This document shows positions 36,449 through 45,981 of a stretch of DNA of 64,000 nt, in pieces. The notes beneath the pieces are model-generated. The model was given only the letters and a program-made list of their open reading frames with translations, was not told where the DNA came from and did no database searches. Within the stretch, counting starts at the first letter, position 1; each line of letters starts with the position of its first letter. The DNA lies in the NCBI GenBank assembly GCA_041392785.1, contig JAWKLK010000005.1, forward strand, positions 1 through 64,000. The letters are read 5' to 3'. The DNA is from OLB9 sp041392785 (GTDB lineage Bacteria; Bacteroidota; Bacteroidia; Chitinophagales; Saprospiraceae). The translations under genes were made by a program, and so were the position numbers.

Positions 36449-39400
36449 ATGAAAATTTTAAATTTAATCCTATTACTGCTTTTGGTACAGATAGCTTACA
36501 GCCAAAATCTCAGTTATCAAACCATTGTCCGCAATGCGGCTGGAACTCCGGTAGCAAATACAGATGTTTATCTTCGATTTACCATTTTAGAAAGTGAATC
36601 AGGTGGATTATTGTACAGAGAGGTGCAAAAACCTACCACCGACCAATATGGGTGGATTTCAACTATAGCTGGGAATGGAACACCTGTTTCTGGTGTATTT
36701 GCAAATATAGATTTTAGCTTGAAGCGGTATTTAATGGTTGAATGTAGTCAAGATAATGGAACCAACTATGCTACCATCGGTGTCACTGCTATTGAACCTA
36801 CGGGAACGGGTATCAAAGGTGATAAAGGTGATCCTGGCGATGTTGGGCCAAAGGGAGACACTGGTGCAACAGGTCCTATTGGTCCAAAAGGAGATACAGG
36901 AGCCCAAGGTACGCAAGGTGTAAAAGGTGATAAGGGTGACAAAGGTGATGCTGGGACTGGCGTGAAAATCATAGCATCTATAGCTGATGTTAGTGCTTTA
37001 CCCAATCCTTACACAGGAACCATTGGAGATATGTACATCACCCAAAATGATGGTAATGGCCATGTATGGACTGGTACTGCATGGACTAATGTGGGTCAGA
37101 TCAAAGGCCCGAAGGGTGACAAAGGAGATAATGGTGATACTGGTCCAGTGGGTGCCAAAGGTGATACAGGCGATGCAGGTCCAATTGGGCCAGCTGGTCC
37201 GATTGGGCCAAAGGGCGATAAAGGTGATAAAGGTGATCCTGGCGATGGTTCTAATGCTTGGTCATTGACTGGAAATGCCGACATTACTCCAGATATAAAC
37301 TTTCTGGGTACTACAGATAATAATGATTTGTCTTTTAGAACCAATAATATGCGCCGAATGCTATTGAAGTCCAATGGCGTCTTAGGCATGCTAGGTGGAG
37401 GAGACAATACTGGCTTAGAATTTGGTAGCGATGTCACTGATAAACAGACAGATGCCGGAAAAATCCAATATGGCGGATTTGGTGGTGGCGATCATGTGTT
37501 GAATATAGTAGGTGGAGGAATTTCTGGAGGCTCGCGAAAAGTGAAAATTTGGGCCGAAGGTGGCGCCGAAGTCAGAGGTCCCCTATTATTATCTGGTTCT
37601 CTCAGAATGACAGGCGGCAATCCTGGAGCTGGTAAAGTGATGACATCTGATGCCGATGGCAATGCAAGTTGGACTACTGTCAATATTGAAGGCAGCCAAC
37701 TGGAGAAAGTAACTCAAAATGGAAAGACAGGTTGGCGTCTTCTCGGTCATACTCCTGCGTACTACCTAGAAATTGGAGATAAAGCTGTGGATCTTTCTTA
37801 TTCTCCAAACTCAATTGTTACACGTGGAGCTTCTGGGAGATATGGTTTTGCCACAGGTATTGCAACAATAGCAAGTGGAGAAGCATCTACAGCCATGGGT
37901 TCAAGCACAAATGCGAGTGGTAGGGAAAGTACTGCAATGGGATCATTGACATCAGCAGAAGGTGCATATGCTACTTCATTAGGCTATGGTACTAATGCAA
38001 AATCAATTTCTTCTACGGCCTTAGGTCAGTATAACGAAGAAATGATTGGAGTCAGCAGCACAAATTGGGTTGCAACAGATCCATTGTTTGTCATAGGCAA
38101 TGGTGCTAATGAAATGGAAAGAAGAAACGCACTTACCATCCTAAAAAATGGTAATATGGATATCAATGGAAGTATAAAAATACGAGGTGGAACACCTGGA
38201 GTTGGCAAAGTGCTGACTTCTGATGCAGATGGCAATGCTTCCTGGCAAACACCTACTCCTGGCGGAGGCACTACAACATATACTGCTGGGCCAGGTATCA
38301 ATATTACAGGTACTATCATCTCCAATAGCGGTGATAATGACAATTCTTCAACAAATGAACTTCAGTCTCTTACACTATCTGGAAATAGTTTATCCCTTTC
38401 CAATGGTGGTGGCGAGGTCACATTGCCAAGTAGTAGCACACCATCAGGTTCTGCTGGTGGTGACCTTTCAGGAACATATCCCAACCCTATTGTAGGAAAT
38501 AATGTGATCACTTCATCAAAAATTGCAGATGGTGCCGTACTGTCTGAAAAGTTGTCTGCTTCAGTGGTGACATCAGACAAAATAGCCAATAATGCTGTGA
38601 CTATCAATAAATTACCCATCGGCGCAACCCCATCTACTTTTCTAAGAGGTGACGGTACGTGGGCTACCCCACCTTCATATCTTAGTCAATGGACGACCTC
38701 TGGATCAAATATATACAATAACAATAGCGGATCTGTTGCAATTGGTACCACTAGTCCGTCAAACCTGTATAAACTAGATGTGAATGGAAATACAAGAATA
38801 ACCGGGGATTTAAATATTGATAATGGAGGAGCTTCAAGTAGTATAATTTTTAATAGAAGAAAAGGTTATATTGATGCAGTTGATGGTGCTGCAGAAATAC
38901 ATTTAATGCGATATGTAGATCAAAAAGTAATGATCGGTGGTGGTGATCCTACTCAAAAATTGGATATTGATGGACGAATTCGGATTCGAGGAGGAAACCC
39001 TGCATTAGGGAAAATACTAACATCTAGCGCTGATGGCACTGCAACTTGGGAGTCAAATGCATGGGTTGTAAATAGTAATAATATTATAGCAGCAACATCT
39101 GGAAACGTAGGAATAGGTAATGTCAGTACAAGTGATAAACTGCTTGTCGCTGGCAATACAAAAATTGAAGTTAATTCGTCCACTGCAAAACCAACGCTTG
39201 CATTGGTAGAAACTGATGACGATTATGCGCGTTTAAGTCTTCAAAACAACATCAACAATGGATCTTGGCACATAGCAGGACGTAGTTTTGATGGATCTAG
39301 TGGTGCAGATAATTCCCAATTGAATTTTTACTTCCAAAACAATCAAGGTAATGGCGATAGAATGACCATACTTGGCAATGGTAATGTTGGTATTAATGAA

Positions 39401-40024
39401 TCAAATCCTCTTCATAAATTAGAAGTTAATGGTAACGCCTACGTTAAGGGTGTGCTCAAAATCAACGGTTTAAGTGCCCTAGATGCTTCAATTTCTAATG
39501 GTTTTAATACCATGCTTATTACCGCTCCAAGTCTATCAACTGATTTGTATCAATTAGGATTTGCCGGAAATCAAAGTGGTGGAGGATCGATTCAAACAAG
39601 TTTTTACCCTCTTGTTACAAATAAAATAGATCTAGGGGCTTCTTCAAAGAGATGGAGAACAATTTATACTGTCAACTCAGTAAGCACTTCTTCAGATTTA
39701 CGACTTAAAAAGGATATTTCAAATTTACATGATGGATTGACTAGGATCCTAAAGATGAGACCAGTCTCTTACAAATGGAATGAAGGTGATACAGATATTC
39801 ATCTTGGATTTATTGCGCAGGAAATCAAAGAAATTCTCCCTGAAATAGTAAGCCAGGATGACAATGGTTTTTTAAGTATGAAATATACAGAGTTGATACC
39901 AATCTTAACAAATGCGATTCAAGAACAAAATAGTATAATTGAAAATCAAAATAGGGAATTGTCAAATTTGAAATCCGAAGTAGATCAATTAAAAAAATTA
40001 GTAAATAGTTTAATTAAAAAATAA
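36449..40024 (+). CDS. Collagen-like fibre protein with trimeric heads and S74 chaperone
   Basis: 1191 residues. A signal peptide (1-19) is followed by two collagen-like blocks of G-x-K-G-D repeats (about 121-170 and 219-268). YadA-like head repeats come next (about 464-544: STAMGSSTNASG, STALGQYNE), then repeated N-x-G-x-V-G-I-x-N beta segments as in tail fibres. A C-terminal peptidase S74 intramolecular chaperone follows (about 1080-1140: SSDLRLKKDISNL, YKWNEG, LGFIAQEIKEILPEIV), and a coiled coil ends the protein. All these modules trimerise, so it should be a long trimeric surface fibre. No T9SS sorting domain is seen, so the anchor is unclear. It shares a module with the 43629 fibre (GWRLLG, AVDLS, DPLFVIGNGA). 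Confidence 0.85.
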   Translation: MKILNLILLLLLVQIAYSQNLSYQTIVRNAAGTPVANTDVYLRFTILESESGGLLYREVQKPTTDQYGWISTIAGNGTPVSGVFANIDFSLKRYLMVECSQDNGTNYATIGVTAIEPTGTGIKGDKGDPGDVGPKGDTGATGPIGPKGDTGAQGTQGVKGDKGDKGDAGTGVKIIASIADVSALPNPYTGTIGDMYITQNDGNGHVWTGTAWTNVGQIKGPKGDKGDNGDTGPVGAKGDTGDAGPIGPAGPIGPKGDKGDKGDPGDGSNAWSLTGNADITPDINFLGTTDNNDLSFRTNNMRRMLLKSNGVLGMLGGGDNTGLEFGSDVTDKQTDAGKIQYGGFGGGDHVLNIVGGGISGGSRKVKIWAEGGAEVRGPLLLSGSLRMTGGNPGAGKVMTSDADGNASWTTVNIEGSQLEKVTQNGKTGWRLLGHTPAYYLEIGDKAVDLSYSPNSIVTRGASGRYGFATGIATIASGEASTAMGSSTNASGRESTAMGSLTSAEGAYATSLGYGTNAKSISSTALGQYNEEMIGVSSTNWVATDPLFVIGNGANEMERRNALTILKNGNMDINGSIKIRGGTPGVGKVLTSDADGNASWQTPTPGGGTTTYTAGPGINITGTIISNSGDNDNSSTNELQSLTLSGNSLSLSNGGGEVTLPSSSTPSGSAGGDLSGTYPNPIVGNNVITSSKIADGAVLSEKLSASVVTSDKIANNAVTINKLPIGATPSTFLRGDGTWATPPSYLSQWTTSGSNIYNNNSGSVAIGTTSPSNLYKLDVNGNTRITGDLNIDNGGASSSIIFNRRKGYIDAVDGAAEIHLMRYVDQKVMIGGGDPTQKLDIDGRIRIRGGNPALGKILTSSADGTATWESNAWVVNSNNIIAATSGNVGIGNVSTSDKLLVAGNTKIEVNSSTAKPTLALVETDDDYARLSLQNNINNGSWHIAGRSFDGSSGADNSQLNFYFQNNQGNGDRMTILGNGNVGINESNPLHKLEVNGNAYVKGVLKINGLSALDASISNGFNTMLITAPSLSTDLYQLGFAGNQSGGGSIQTSFYPLVTNKIDLGASSKRWRTIYTVNSVSTSSDLRLKKDISNLHDGLTRILKMRPVSYKWNEGDTDIHLGFIAQEIKEILPEIVSQDDNGFLSMKYTELIPILTNAIQEQNSIIENQNRELSNLKSEVDQLKKLVNSLIKK

Positions 40025-40046
40025 ACTTAAAAATTATAATACAAAC

Positions 40047-40580
40047 ATGAAACGCAATAATTTTTTATACCACATCTTATTGATAATCATATTTCCTTCT
40101 GTTTTAGCACTTATTTCATGTTCGAAAGAGAGTGAGAGTAATCAGAATAATCCCACTGACAAATCCTATATCAAGTTCAAGCTTGATGGGAAAGAAGTCT
40201 TTTTGAACTTTGGGGCTACTTGTGTGTATTCTGATGTAGAAAAGTCATTCATTTTAGGAGCATCATCTTCAGACAACAAGTCATCAATTCAGGTTATTGG
40301 AGAACTTGAAATATCTGAAAATAAATCGTACGAAATAAAAAATAATAAAATTTTGTTTTTCTATAATCCTTTAAGTATTGGAGTTTCCGAGTCAACTCTT
40401 TCTATTATTGATCATCCGGATTGTAAAGGTACACTGTTATTTAAGAAAATAAAAGTTGTTAATTCTGTGCTGGACGCAACCCACGCACTCAGTGGTACTT
40501 TTGAAGGCACGGCAATGGATATAAATGGAAAAACCTTCAACATTACTGAAGGTATTTTCCATGATATTAGAGCAAATTAA
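40047..40580 (+). CDS. Putative lipoprotein of unknown function
   Basis: 177 residues with a lipoprotein signal (LALISCSKES, cysteine near residue 26) and a short beta-rich body with no family I recognise. It lies between two surface-protein genes. The stop codon overlaps the next start by one base (TAATG), so it is translationally coupled with the SBBP protein. Confidence 0.7.
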   Translation: MKRNNFLYHILLIIIFPSVLALISCSKESESNQNNPTDKSYIKFKLDGKEVFLNFGATCVYSDVEKSFILGASSSDNKSSIQVIGELEISENKSYEIKNNKILFFYNPLSIGVSESTLSIIDHPDCKGTLLFKKIKVVNSVLDATHALSGTFEGTAMDINGKTFNITEGIFHDIRAN

Positions 40581-43471
40581 TGCAAACTTACTTAAATCTC
40601 AATAAAGCAGCATTTATCGTGATCAATGTATTTTTGAAACCAAGTACTGTATTTTGGATAAGTATACTAACCTTATCTTTAATTCATGTCTCCTTTTGCC
40701 AGACAAATTTAGAGTGGTCCACCTACCATGGCGGTATATCAGCTGACGCCTTCAGGGATTTGACAATAGACCAATCTGGATTTTTGTATGCTATTGGTTC
40801 TACCACAAGTGATAATCAAATAGCCACAACCAATGCTTCTCAAAGCTCAAAGTCTGGAGGATCTGACGCATTCGTTGCGAAGTATAATCAAGACGGCCAA
40901 CTGATTTGGTCCACTTATGTTGGTGGCAATGGCGATGATTATGGTCAAGCCATTACTATAGACAGAAATGGTTTTGTCATCATCACGGGTCTGACATTTT
41001 CTGATAGGGAAATAAGCACTTCTGGAGTTCACCAACAAAATTATGGTGGAGGTGGTGACGCATTTATTGCTAAAATGACTGCTGATGGGAACCTAGTATG
41101 GCAATCCTATTTTGGAGGCGAAGCATTTGACTTTGCCAATGATGTGGAGACAGACCAAGCTGGTAATATCCTATGTACGGGTTGGACAATGTCCACTACT
41201 CAAATTGCTAGTACAAATGCTTTACGCTCTATAAACGCAGGAAATGAAGATATTTTCATAGCCAAATTTGATCCAGCGGGGCAAAGGACATGGAGCACAT
41301 ATTATGGTGGCAGTGAAGCTGAACGTGGTCTTCAGATTGGAGTGGATATAAATAATAGTATAATTATCTCAGGATGGGTACAGAGTCCCGATCAGTTCAA
41401 TACTCCAGATGCACACCAGCCAAACTATGGTGGCGGCACCTCTGACAACTTTATTCTAAAACTTAGTGAATCAGGCCTACTGCAATGGGCTACCTACTAT
41501 GGTGGTACTGCCAATGAATATATTGATGCTATGTATGTCAATGAAGCTGGTGAAATATTTGTGGCTGGTGCTTCTGATTCGGATGCTGGTATTGCTGCAG
41601 CTGGAGCTTTTCAGGTCGCAAGGAGTGGAGACTTTGACATTTTTGTAGGCAAATTTTCAGCATCAGGAGTCAGACAATGGGCAACTTATTATGGCGGAGA
41701 AGGTATTGAAAATGTCTATAAACTGATTCAAAAACCAAATAACGATCTTGTATTGACAGGATTTACAAATTCAAATGAGATGGCAACACCTGATAGTTAT
41801 CAAGCCAATATACAGGGCGGCTTTGATATAATTCTTGCAAATTTTGGCGAATCAGGGCAATTACAAAATGCCATATACTTTGGCGGTCCACAAGATGACT
41901 TTGGCTATGGAGTAGTGACAGATAGGTCAGATAATATCTACATAGTAGGTTATACCAATGGAAGTACTAACCTATCTACAACAGGTGCACATCAGATGGC
42001 TTACGGAGGAAATCCACAGGATGGTGTCATTGCAAAATTTGCAACTTGTACTCCTTTTGATATCGCTATTGCTGGAAATTTTGTACTGTGTCAAGGTGAA
42101 GACATCTCATTGTCTGTTACACCTTATACTAATGCAATATGGAGAGGCCCCAATGGATTTATGTCAAATCTTCCCACTATAGTGATACCTGAAATCACCT
42201 CTCAAAATGCAGGTACATATACTGTGACAGTAACGAACCAGCATGGTTGCACGGCTACGTCATCCCAAACTATCATGGTAAACAGGCTTCCGATAGCTAT
42301 TGCAAGTTCGAATAGTCCTGTTTGCAACGGTAGTGACATCATGATACAAGTTTCAGGCGGTACTTCATATCAATGGGAAGGGCCTCAAGATTTTCACTCA
42401 GTTGTCCAAAACCCCGTCATCAGTAGTAGCACTCTTAGTATGGCTGGCTTATATACGGTCACCGTGACAGATCAAAATGGATGCTCACAAATCACTACTT
42501 CAAATGTACTCGTACTAACTGGTGAAAATGTAGAGATTTTTTCCAATAGCCCTGTATGCGCTGGAGACACATTGACTTTGGATGCTTCTGCTGGCCAAGG
42601 CTTTATCTGGAATGGGCCTAATGCCTTTTTCTCTCGAGAAGCGATGCCAAAAATTGCAACAACGACATCAGCGCATAGCGGCAATTATACTTTGACGGTA
42701 ACACATCAAAACGGTTGTAGTGCCATGATCAATGTATCTGTAGCAATAAAGGATAAGCCAATCGCACAGATAGAAGGAGATACAGCCATTTGCCAAGGCG
42801 AATCACTTGTTTTGAATACATCAAATATAGGTAATGTAATATGGAGCACTGGATCTACCAATAAGATGATCGAAATTTCTCCTTTGCTATCAACTGAATA
42901 TCAACTTATAGTTAATGAAAACAATTGCATTGACACCGCTTATCATGTTGTGCTTGTGAATCCACTGCCTCAACTTCTCCTTACTTCTGACCACTCTGAA
43001 GTTTCTTCAGGGGAAACTACTCGATTGCATGTTGTGGGTGCAGATGATTATCAATGGAGCAGCCACAATGACCTTTCATGCTTTTCTTGTGCAGAACCAA
43101 TAGCCACTCCGCTAGAGACTCAAACCTATTGCGTCCGCGGAGAAACCAATGGCTGCTCCGCAGAAGAATGTATTACTATTACAATAAAAGACCTTTGTAA
43201 GATGGATTTGCCCAATATCATTTCGCCCAATGGTGACCAATTGAATGATGTGTGGTGCAGCCTTGAAAAAGATTGTATTTCTTCCCAGCATTTACAGATT
43301 TACGATCGTTGGGGCAATTTACACTACACCACTTCAGGCGCTGAAGTCTGCTGGAATCCCATTATATCAAATCCCAACCTTCAGCCACAGGTATTGACAT
43401 ATCTGCTACGGACTACCAGTAAAAACCATCAAGAAGAATATTTTACAGGCACTGTCACGCTTATAAAATGA
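40580..43471 (+). CDS. SBBP-repeat T9SS type B surface protein
   Basis: 963 residues. After a signal (about 25-42, ending VSFCQ) come eight or so SBBP beta-propeller repeats, with W-x-T-Y-x-G-G and D-x-F-x-A-K-x-x-x-x-G-x-x-W at each turn (about 45-485). Four Ig/PKD-like modules follow (G-x-Y-T-V-T-V-T-x-x-x-G-C, about 495-790). The end is the gliding-motility-type C-terminal sorting domain (NIISPNGDQLNDVW, IYDRWGNLHY). It is exported by T9SS and exposed on the surface. The function is adhesive or structural by analogy only. Confidence 0.85.
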   Translation: MQTYLNLNKAAFIVINVFLKPSTVFWISILTLSLIHVSFCQTNLEWSTYHGGISADAFRDLTIDQSGFLYAIGSTTSDNQIATTNASQSSKSGGSDAFVAKYNQDGQLIWSTYVGGNGDDYGQAITIDRNGFVIITGLTFSDREISTSGVHQQNYGGGGDAFIAKMTADGNLVWQSYFGGEAFDFANDVETDQAGNILCTGWTMSTTQIASTNALRSINAGNEDIFIAKFDPAGQRTWSTYYGGSEAERGLQIGVDINNSIIISGWVQSPDQFNTPDAHQPNYGGGTSDNFILKLSESGLLQWATYYGGTANEYIDAMYVNEAGEIFVAGASDSDAGIAAAGAFQVARSGDFDIFVGKFSASGVRQWATYYGGEGIENVYKLIQKPNNDLVLTGFTNSNEMATPDSYQANIQGGFDIILANFGESGQLQNAIYFGGPQDDFGYGVVTDRSDNIYIVGYTNGSTNLSTTGAHQMAYGGNPQDGVIAKFATCTPFDIAIAGNFVLCQGEDISLSVTPYTNAIWRGPNGFMSNLPTIVIPEITSQNAGTYTVTVTNQHGCTATSSQTIMVNRLPIAIASSNSPVCNGSDIMIQVSGGTSYQWEGPQDFHSVVQNPVISSSTLSMAGLYTVTVTDQNGCSQITTSNVLVLTGENVEIFSNSPVCAGDTLTLDASAGQGFIWNGPNAFFSREAMPKIATTTSAHSGNYTLTVTHQNGCSAMINVSVAIKDKPIAQIEGDTAICQGESLVLNTSNIGNVIWSTGSTNKMIEISPLLSTEYQLIVNENNCIDTAYHVVLVNPLPQLLLTSDHSEVSSGETTRLHVVGADDYQWSSHNDLSCFSCAEPIATPLETQTYCVRGETNGCSAEECITITIKDLCKMDLPNIISPNGDQLNDVWCSLEKDCISSQHLQIYDRWGNLHYTTSGAEVCWNPIISNPNLQPQVLTYLLRTTSKNHQEEYFTGTVTLIK

Positions 43472-43495
43472 TATAACTTTTATAATAGATAAAAT

Positions 43496-43511
43496 TCACA
43501 TCATCATGTGA
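43496..43511. promoter_or_regulatory. Palindromic activator site, copy 2
   Basis: TCACATCATCATGTGA, identical to the sites at 35217 and 49584, and again 33 bp before the -7 element (43545). Confidence 0.75.
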
Positions 43512-43520
43512 CACCACAAA

Positions 43521-43552
43521 TTTTTTAAGCATTTAAAATTCACACAATTTTG
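43521..43552 (+). promoter_or_regulatory. Promoter of the FISUMP fibre gene
   Basis: The -7 element CAATTTTG (43545-43552) deviates by one base, and the -33 box reads TTTT (43521-43524), with a 20-bp spacer. This is a weak match, consistent with dependence on an activator bound to the palindrome. Confidence 0.55.
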
Positions 43553-43628
43553 CGAAATAATAATTTTACATGACTTGGAAACTTCTAGGTTCATAAAAAT
43601 TCATAATCCACTTAAATTTATTAATACA

Positions 43629-45836
43629 ATGAAACACTTTTTTACACTTTTCATGATGGTGTTGTTTTTAGCAAATGCTATTGGGCAAAATGTGGGTATC
43701 AACAATCCTACACCTCAAACCGCTTTGGATATTATTGGTAGATTAAGACTGCATCCTATTGGAGTTGAAGTAACATCTGCTTATCCATCATTTCCTGCCA
43801 ATCAAGGATATGTATCTTATTACGGTACCCCTGGAGTAGATTTTTCAATTTTTTCACCGACAGGGCATAAAGGGAGTTTCTTAGTTATTGAAAATACTAC
43901 GCCAAATGTCCTTACTATATCGGGTTTAACAGATGTGCCTTCTGGTAAACTTGTCTTATTATTTTATTCGGATCTGGGCTGGATAGTCATAAATGAAATT
44001 TCAAAAGAATGGTCAATGAATGGAAACGCAGGAACAAATCCATCCACTAACTTTTTAGGTACCATAGACAATCAAGCTCTATCTATAAAAACTAACGATA
44101 TAGATAGAATAAGAATTAGCAATGAGGGAAAAGTGGGAATAGGTAACTCTGATCCAAATTTATCATTAGATATCACAGGTGGATTTGGGATCAGATCAGT
44201 AATCGGCATACCCTACTTGAATAATTATAATATCCCTATTAATGTCTCATTTATTGAATTGCAGCAAGATGGTAATGTCACGGGGCCAGTCACTATTGCA
44301 GGTCCTGACCCTTGGATAGATGGTCGGAGAGTTGTGATTAGAAATATATGCGGCTATCCCGCTACTTTTGGTACTACAGTTATAAATAGCTTAGAAACTA
44401 AAGAGTTTATTTGTAGAAATATTGGTGGTTGGTCAGCTATTTCAGAAAATGATCCCAGCCAGCTCGAAAAAATAATCGAAGGTAGCAATACTGGTTGGAG
44501 ACTCTTGGGGAGAGACCCAAATGATTACGGAGATATTGGAAATCATGCAGTAGATTTTTCTGTATCAGCCTTAACTTCTACAATTTTAGGAGCAACAGGC
44601 GATGTTTCATTTGCTGCTGGATTTGAAACAACTGCAAGTGGTCACTTTTCTACTGCTTTTGGAATTGATTCTGATGCTACCGGTGAGGCTTCTTTAGCCG
44701 CAAACAGGTCATGGGCTGCAGGTCTACGATCGGCTGCATTCAATGAAGCCCAAGCTCATGGTAAGAATTCTTTTGCCACAGGAAATGGGTATGTAGGTGA
44801 TACTGGTACCAACGCGGCAGGCATATCCGGAGGTGGTGCCTTTGGTGTCAATACAGCTGCTTTGGGAGAAGGGACACATGCTGTAGCCTTCTCTTCTACC
44901 GCAGTAGGCAGATACAATGAAGGAGGATTTAATACTTCGAACAGAACATCTTGGGTAGATACCGATCCACTATTTATGATAGGAAATGGTACTGCTGATA
45001 ATGCCAGAAGTAATGCACTACTTGTGCAAAAAAACGGTAAAATGAGCATCGGCCCAGCCGCACCCGCCCCATCTTCTATCTTGGATATTCAAAGTACAAC
45101 TGCGGGTTTTCTACCACCCCGTATGACCTTAGCACAAAGAAATGCCATCGCCGCACCAGCAGAAGGCTTGATGATATCGTGTACAGACTGTAGTACAAAA
45201 GGACTGCATCAGTACATCAACGGAGCGTGGCAAGCGATGACGTCAAGCAATACCGGCAACTATGGCACCGTAGTCAATCCCGTCACCGGCAAGATATGGC
45301 TCGACCGCAATCTGGGTGCTTCACAGGTAGCAACCAGCCCTACCGATGCTGCCAGCTATGGAGACCTATACCAGTGGGGGCGCAATGCCGATGGGCATCA
45401 AATACGTACATCAGGTATAACCGCTACTCTGGCAAGCAATTTTTTTACTCATAATGGTTTATTTATCACTACCAATACGAGTCCCAATAATTGGTTGAGT
45501 TCTGTAGAGACCCATATGTGGTCAGGTACCGCTGCGGAAAACAATCCATGTCCTTCGGGATTTCGCATACCAACAGCGGCAGAGTGGGAGCAGGAAAGGC
45601 TGACCTGGTCGTCTAATAATGCCACCGGAGCTTTTACCTCACCGCTGAAATTGCCCATGGGGGGCTACCGCAACTTTTTCGATGGTTCGCTCTACAATGT
45701 CGATACAAACGGCCGCTATTGGAGCAGTACGGTGAGTTTCACAAATGCCGGCTTCCTCTACTTCGTTAGCACCTCTGCCTACTGGTCCTCCAACATTCGA
45801 GCAGACGGAAATTCTGTTCGTTGTATTAAGGATTGA
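43629..45836 (+). CDS. Trimeric-head fibre protein ending in a FISUMP C-lectin-like variable domain
   Basis: 735 residues from ATG 43629 (MKHFFTLFMMVL); the open frame starts 54 bp earlier. A signal peptide is followed by tail-fibre-like N-x-G-x-V-G-I-G-N segments. YadA-like head repeats come next (about 330-430: ASGHFSTAFGIDSDATGEAS). A Fibrobacter-succinogenes-major-paralog (FISUMP) domain fills about 543-735 (GKIWLDRNLG, YQWGRNADG, CPSGFRIPTAAEW, YWSS, GNSVRCIKD). The last 25 codons match a non-coding adenine-rich repeat downstream in the manner of a diversity-generating-retroelement target. DNA of the C-terminal part is visibly richer in G+C than the N-terminal part, suggesting a grafted domain. 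It probably displays a changeable binding surface on a trimeric stalk. Confidence 0.82.
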   Translation: MKHFFTLFMMVLFLANAIGQNVGINNPTPQTALDIIGRLRLHPIGVEVTSAYPSFPANQGYVSYYGTPGVDFSIFSPTGHKGSFLVIENTTPNVLTISGLTDVPSGKLVLLFYSDLGWIVINEISKEWSMNGNAGTNPSTNFLGTIDNQALSIKTNDIDRIRISNEGKVGIGNSDPNLSLDITGGFGIRSVIGIPYLNNYNIPINVSFIELQQDGNVTGPVTIAGPDPWIDGRRVVIRNICGYPATFGTTVINSLETKEFICRNIGGWSAISENDPSQLEKIIEGSNTGWRLLGRDPNDYGDIGNHAVDFSVSALTSTILGATGDVSFAAGFETTASGHFSTAFGIDSDATGEASLAANRSWAAGLRSAAFNEAQAHGKNSFATGNGYVGDTGTNAAGISGGGAFGVNTAALGEGTHAVAFSSTAVGRYNEGGFNTSNRTSWVDTDPLFMIGNGTADNARSNALLVQKNGKMSIGPAAPAPSSILDIQSTTAGFLPPRMTLAQRNAIAAPAEGLMISCTDCSTKGLHQYINGAWQAMTSSNTGNYGTVVNPVTGKIWLDRNLGASQVATSPTDAASYGDLYQWGRNADGHQIRTSGITATLASNFFTHNGLFITTNTSPNNWLSSVETHMWSGTAAENNPCPSGFRIPTAAEWEQERLTWSSNNATGAFTSPLKLPMGGYRNFFDGSLYNVDTNGRYWSSTVSFTNAGFLYFVSTSAYWSSNIRADGNSVRCIKD
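45759..45833 (+). repeat. Candidate variable repeat (VR)
   Basis: 75 bases encoding residues 711-735, up to the last sense codon. It aligns without gaps to 45982-46056. Of 21 differences, 14 fall where the downstream copy has A. In the first 39 bases it is 12 of 13. Confidence 0.6.
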
Positions 45837-45844
45837 TGAACGAT

Positions 45845-45903
45845 CTTTTGCATAGCAAAAGTAAAGGTCTGTGTGACCTTTGAGTGACGAAACCGCAAAG
45901 CGG
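45845..45903 (+). other. Hairpin cluster after the variable repeat
   Basis: Three consecutive stem-loops: CTTTTGC-ATA-GCAAAAG (45845-45861), AAAGGTC-TGTGT-GACCTTT (45863-45881) and CCGC-AAA-GCGG (45893-45903). The first begins 8 bp after the stop codon. In studied diversity-generating retroelements a hairpin/cruciform just past the variable repeat helps homing. They could also act as terminators. Confidence 0.55.
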
Positions 45904-45981
45904 ATGGGTGGCCACTTTGATGAGCGCACGCAGCTTTAGCGGAGTGGAAGGGTGACACTTTAACTACCTGTCCAGCAGGGC

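Noticed and set aside
36811..37252. Direct repeats as a possible CRISPR or satellite array
   Set aside because: They are coding collagen-like triplets (Gly-x-Lys-Gly-Asp), with no unique spacers of constant length.
36766..37437. Long reverse and alternate frames over the collagen-like repeats
   Set aside because: They are mirror frames of the G-x-K-G-D repeats (giving proline-rich shadow proteins) and have no start context.
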